The notes below the pieces were generated by a model that worked only from the letters and a program-made list of their open reading frames with translations, was not told where the DNA came from and ran no database searches. Made by a program: the position numbers and the translations under genes. From Chryseobacterium jejuense (GTDB taxonomy: Bacteria > Bacteroidota > Bacteroidia > Flavobacteriales > Weeksellaceae), in the NCBI RefSeq assembly GCF_017877355.1, contig NZ_JAGIPR010000001.1, positions 186,001-250,000 of the forward strand: a DNA stretch of 64,000 nucleotides, read 5' to 3'. Below are positions 61,252 to 64,000 of this stretch, piece after piece (the stretch's first letter is position 1; each line of letters starts with the position of its first letter).

Positions 61252-62256
61252 ATGCATTCAGGAAAAAGATTTAGTGCACGGGAATTCATTACCTGGACAC
61301 GCCGCAGCATTTATGCCTTAATTGTATTGGCAGCAATCCCTACTATTTTATATTTTTTAGGATTTAAATTCCTTTCCGTGCCATGGCAGCCCATCGCCAT
61401 CATGGGAACTGCAGTAGCCTTTATCGTAGGATTTAAGAATAATGCGAGCTATAGCAGGCTTTGGGAGGCAAGACAGATTTACGGAGCTATTATTAACGAC
61501 AGTCGGAGCTTTGGATATATTCTAAGGGATTCTCTTAATGCTAAAGATCCCGGTAAAGTAAAAGAAATGTTTCTTCGTCATTATGCATGGCTTACGGCAC
61601 TTAGATTTCAGCTCAGAGAGTCAAGAGTCTGGGAGAATATGGGAACTGCCGAGTTTGATGAATATGCAAAAAAATATGACATTCCGGAAAGGCTTTCAAA
61701 ACTGGATGATGAACTGAAGAAATACCTTTCAGAAGCAGAACTTCAGTATATTCTTGGCAAAAAGAACAGAGCTACGCAATTGATGGCCAGTCAAAGTAAA
61801 GAATTGTCTGAAGCGTATGAAAAAGGGGAGATTAATGACTTTCAATGGACGCAGATCAATCAGCAGCTGGTAAAATTTACCGACAGTCAGGGAAAAGCAG
61901 AACGAATTAAAAATTTCCCTTATCCAAGGAATTTCTCATCCATTACAACTTACCTTTTGTTGTTGTTTATTGTATTTGTTCCTTTCGGAATGTTGAAAGA
62001 ATTTGATAAACTGGGAGAGGATTCCATGCTGGAAGGATGGACAATTTGGTTCAATATTCCTTTCTCATTATTGGTGACTTGGTGCTTTCATACATTAGAC
62101 AGTGTAGGAGAGTCATCAGTAAACCCTTTTGAAGGAAGTGCCAACGATGTTCCTATTACCCAGATAAGCCGTACCATTGAAATTGATATGAGAGATATGC
62201 TGGATGAAACCGATCTCCCACCGGCAATCACTCCAAAAAACAATATTGTACTTTAA
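61252..62256 (+). CDS. Bestrophin-family ion channel
   Basis: A 334-residue protein of the bacterial bestrophin family (UPF0187/YneE). The start FITWTRRSIYALIVLAAIPT, the GFKNNASYSRLWEARQIYGA segment, the long helical cytoplasmic part and the signature NPFEGSANDVPITQISRTIE match. Bacterial bestrophins form pentameric channels, some sodium-selective. Next to a CPA1 antiporter this hints at shared ion balance. No operon-level overlap is seen. Confidence 0.92.
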   Translation: MHSGKRFSAREFITWTRRSIYALIVLAAIPTILYFLGFKFLSVPWQPIAIMGTAVAFIVGFKNNASYSRLWEARQIYGAIINDSRSFGYILRDSLNAKDPGKVKEMFLRHYAWLTALRFQLRESRVWENMGTAEFDEYAKKYDIPERLSKLDDELKKYLSEAELQYILGKKNRATQLMASQSKELSEAYEKGEINDFQWTQINQQLVKFTDSQGKAERIKNFPYPRNFSSITTYLLLLFIVFVPFGMLKEFDKLGEDSMLEGWTIWFNIPFSLLVTWCFHTLDSVGESSVNPFEGSANDVPITQISRTIEIDMRDMLDETDLPPAITPKNNIVL

Positions 62257-62434
62257 AATTAAAAGATTAAGAAAGAATTGGAGTTAGATTTAAATCTGTG
62301 TTATCTGCAAAATCTACGTGAGATAAAAAACAAACCTATAAGATTTAAATCAAAAAAATATTTGCCTTAGCCAATTTTCTCTGAAATTTTTAGTTCTAAT
62401 AACAAAAAATAATACTTAAAAAAACTAAATCGAA

Positions 62435-64000
62435 ATGATTCACAGTTATGTTATAATATCCATTGTAGTCTTACTGTCTGTAATGATATTGGTAATGATA
62501 GGGCAGAAGCTGAAAGTCGCTTATCCTATTTTCCTGGTGATTGCAGGATTGCTGATAAGCTTTGTTCCGGGAATGCCGCGTGTAGAGATAGAGCCCGATC
62601 TTGTTTTTCTTATCTTTCTTCCTCCTATTTTATTTGAAGCTGCATGGTTTACTTCATGGCAGGATTTTCATAAATGGAGAAAACAGATTTTTTCCATGGC
62701 TTTTGGATTAGTGTTTTTAACTTCCATCGTTGTTGCCTACCTTTCATCTTCTATTATTCCTGGGCTTACCATAGCGATGGGGTTTCTGTTGGGTGGAGTA
62801 AACTCACCACCCGATGCTGTAGCCGCTACTTCAGTATTGAAACACATGAAAATCCCTAAAAAGATCACCAGTATTCTGGAAGGAGAAAGTTTGATTAACG
62901 ATGCATCCAGTTTAATTGTCTTTAAATTTGCTCTGGCAGCCGTTATTTCAGGGCAGTTTATCTGGAGAGATGCCATTCAGGATTTCTTTACCATGGCCAT
63001 TGGTGGAATTGCAATGGGGGTAGCTGTAGGTTTTTTATTTGGGGCATTACTTAGAATTATTCCTACAAACTCCAATATAGATACGGTGATTACCCTGATT
63101 GTTCCTTACATTATGTATGTGGGAGCAGAGCACTTCCATTTTTCAGGAGTATTGGCGGTGGTTGCCGGTGGATTGTTGATGTCTTACAATTCTCATTGCT
63201 ACCTGAGCCATACCTCAAGAATTCAATCCGGAAACGTCTGGAGTGTTTTGATATTTCTGATGAATACCATCATTTTTATCCTGATTGGTCTTGAATTGCC
63301 AATTGTTGTAGAAGGTTTAACAGATTATACTATTTCGGAAGGAATTTTATATAGTGTAGTGATTGGTGGAGCCATCATCGGAACCAGAATCATCTACAGT
63401 TATGCGTTGATGTATTTCCCAAGGCTTTGTTCTAAAGAAATAAGATTAAAAGTTCCGAAACCGGATTGGCGTGAACCTTTTATCATCAGTTTTGCAGCGA
63501 TGAGAGGTGTTGTATCGTTGGCTGCAGCATTATCTATTCCTGCCTTTTTACCTAATGGAGAAGCATTTCCGCACCGAAATATCATTCTATTCGTAACTTT
63601 TGTTATTATCCTGATTACCTTGGTTGGACAGGGATTATTACTGAGTCCGATTCTGAAATTATTGAATATTCAGGATGCAGGAGGTGAATTGCCGGAAGAA
63701 AAGCAGGAAGTTATCCTCATGCGTAAACTTAAAGAAACAGCTTTGCATAAACTAGATAATGACTTTTCTGAATTGGCAGTGTCTAACAGCCTTGTTCGTC
63801 ATCAAAAGCATAAACTGGAAAACGAAATGATGCTGATGGCAGATAAAGCCCAGTGCATGGCCTCTACCGGAGATTATGTAACGGCAGTCAATGAGAATAA
63901 AGATGTACTTCGTCAGGTTATTCAGGCTCAGAGAAATGAATTACATAGAATGAAAAAAGAGAAAATATTTGACGATCATGTGATGAGAACCATTGAAATG
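62435..64000 (+). CDS. CPA1-family Na+/H+ antiporter (3' partial)
   Basis: The frame is open from the ATG (MIHSYVIISIVVLLSVMILV) to the right edge, so the end is outside the window; 522 codons are seen. Twelve or so membrane helices include the CPA1 signatures PPILFEAAW, GVNSPPDAVAATSVL, EGESLINDASSLIVF (the ion-binding Asp) and FAAMRGVVSLAAA. After ~residue 420 comes a cytoplasmic tail (MRKLKETALHKLDNDFSELA) with a coiled-coil look. Sodium or potassium exchange for protons is expected. It follows bestrophin by 178 bases. Confidence 0.93.
   Translation, partial: MIHSYVIISIVVLLSVMILVMIGQKLKVAYPIFLVIAGLLISFVPGMPRVEIEPDLVFLIFLPPILFEAAWFTSWQDFHKWRKQIFSMAFGLVFLTSIVVAYLSSSIIPGLTIAMGFLLGGVNSPPDAVAATSVLKHMKIPKKITSILEGESLINDASSLIVFKFALAAVISGQFIWRDAIQDFFTMAIGGIAMGVAVGFLFGALLRIIPTNSNIDTVITLIVPYIMYVGAEHFHFSGVLAVVAGGLLMSYNSHCYLSHTSRIQSGNVWSVLIFLMNTIIFILIGLELPIVVEGLTDYTISEGILYSVVIGGAIIGTRIIYSYALMYFPRLCSKEIRLKVPKPDWREPFIISFAAMRGVVSLAAALSIPAFLPNGEAFPHRNIILFVTFVIILITLVGQGLLLSPILKLLNIQDAGGELPEEKQEVILMRKLKETALHKLDNDFSELAVSNSLVRHQKHKLENEMMLMADKAQCMASTGDYVTAVNENKDVLRQVIQAQRNELHRMKKEKIFDDHVMRTIEM

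Overview
The window looks like chromosomal DNA from a low-GC member of the Flavobacteriia, most likely Chryseobacterium or a close Weeksellaceae relative. The evidence is the AT-rich composition, repeated TAnnTTTG-type -7 promoter elements, a T9SS sorting-domain protein, DUF2490 and DUF1398 proteins, LytS/LytTR regulation and the general style of the genes. Identifications come from reading the translations and motifs; no database search was run.

Layout. (1) 1-11.5 kb is accessory DNA: the end of an M1-peptidase fusion, a methyltransferase, two AraC regulators, a Tet-like MFS pump, decayed NUDIX and GyrI-like genes, two GNAT acetyltransferases, a monomeric mitochondrial-type phenylalanyl-tRNA synthetase homologue and a Vat/CatB-type xenobiotic acetyltransferase with a broken C-terminus. 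(2) 12-23.4 kb is a minus-strand stress block: an alpha/beta hydrolase, a cupin/DUF1275/peroxiredoxin/DsbA operon, an SRPBCC/lipocalin-like/quinone reductase operon, an ABM-domain protein, a hybrid sensor kinase, a LytTR regulator and Dps. Three operon heads share a 27-bp box made of two direct repeats 21 bp apart, always 36 bp upstream of a common TACA element. This is the most coherent new signal in the window. (3) 23.4-33.1 kb is a recombination scrapyard: tRNA-like attachment relics with paired TGCCAC sites, a helicase fragment, a LytS/LytTR pair, an adenosine-deaminase-like pseudogene with an expanded pentanucleotide array, a Crp/YceI/nitronate monooxygenase cassette, and a headless serine recombinase beside tRNA-Arg(ACG). 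The 3' end of that recombinase is repeated in decayed form near 3 kb, so about 30 kb between the copies may have built up by successive insertions.

(4) 33.2-64 kb looks mostly core: a lipoprotein binding protein, mtgA, a PF10136 membrane protein, DsbA-like, SnoaL and MBL genes with a Crp/Fnr regulator and a well-placed operator, a Tae4-type type VI amidase effector with a candidate lipoprotein immunity gene, a UbiA-like/recF/DUF721 operon, a thioester-less alpha-2-macroglobulin next to ecotin, a TolC/HlyD/ABC-2 efflux operon, small VOC and DUF1569 genes, a NarL-type two-component system, DUF2490, bestrophin and the start of a CPA1 sodium/proton antiporter.

Together the window combines drug and xenobiotic handling, a candidate LytTR-controlled oxidative or envelope stress regulon, two Crp-family single-operon switches, interbacterial antagonism and envelope protease inhibition. 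Several families of short palindromic repeats are scattered between genes.
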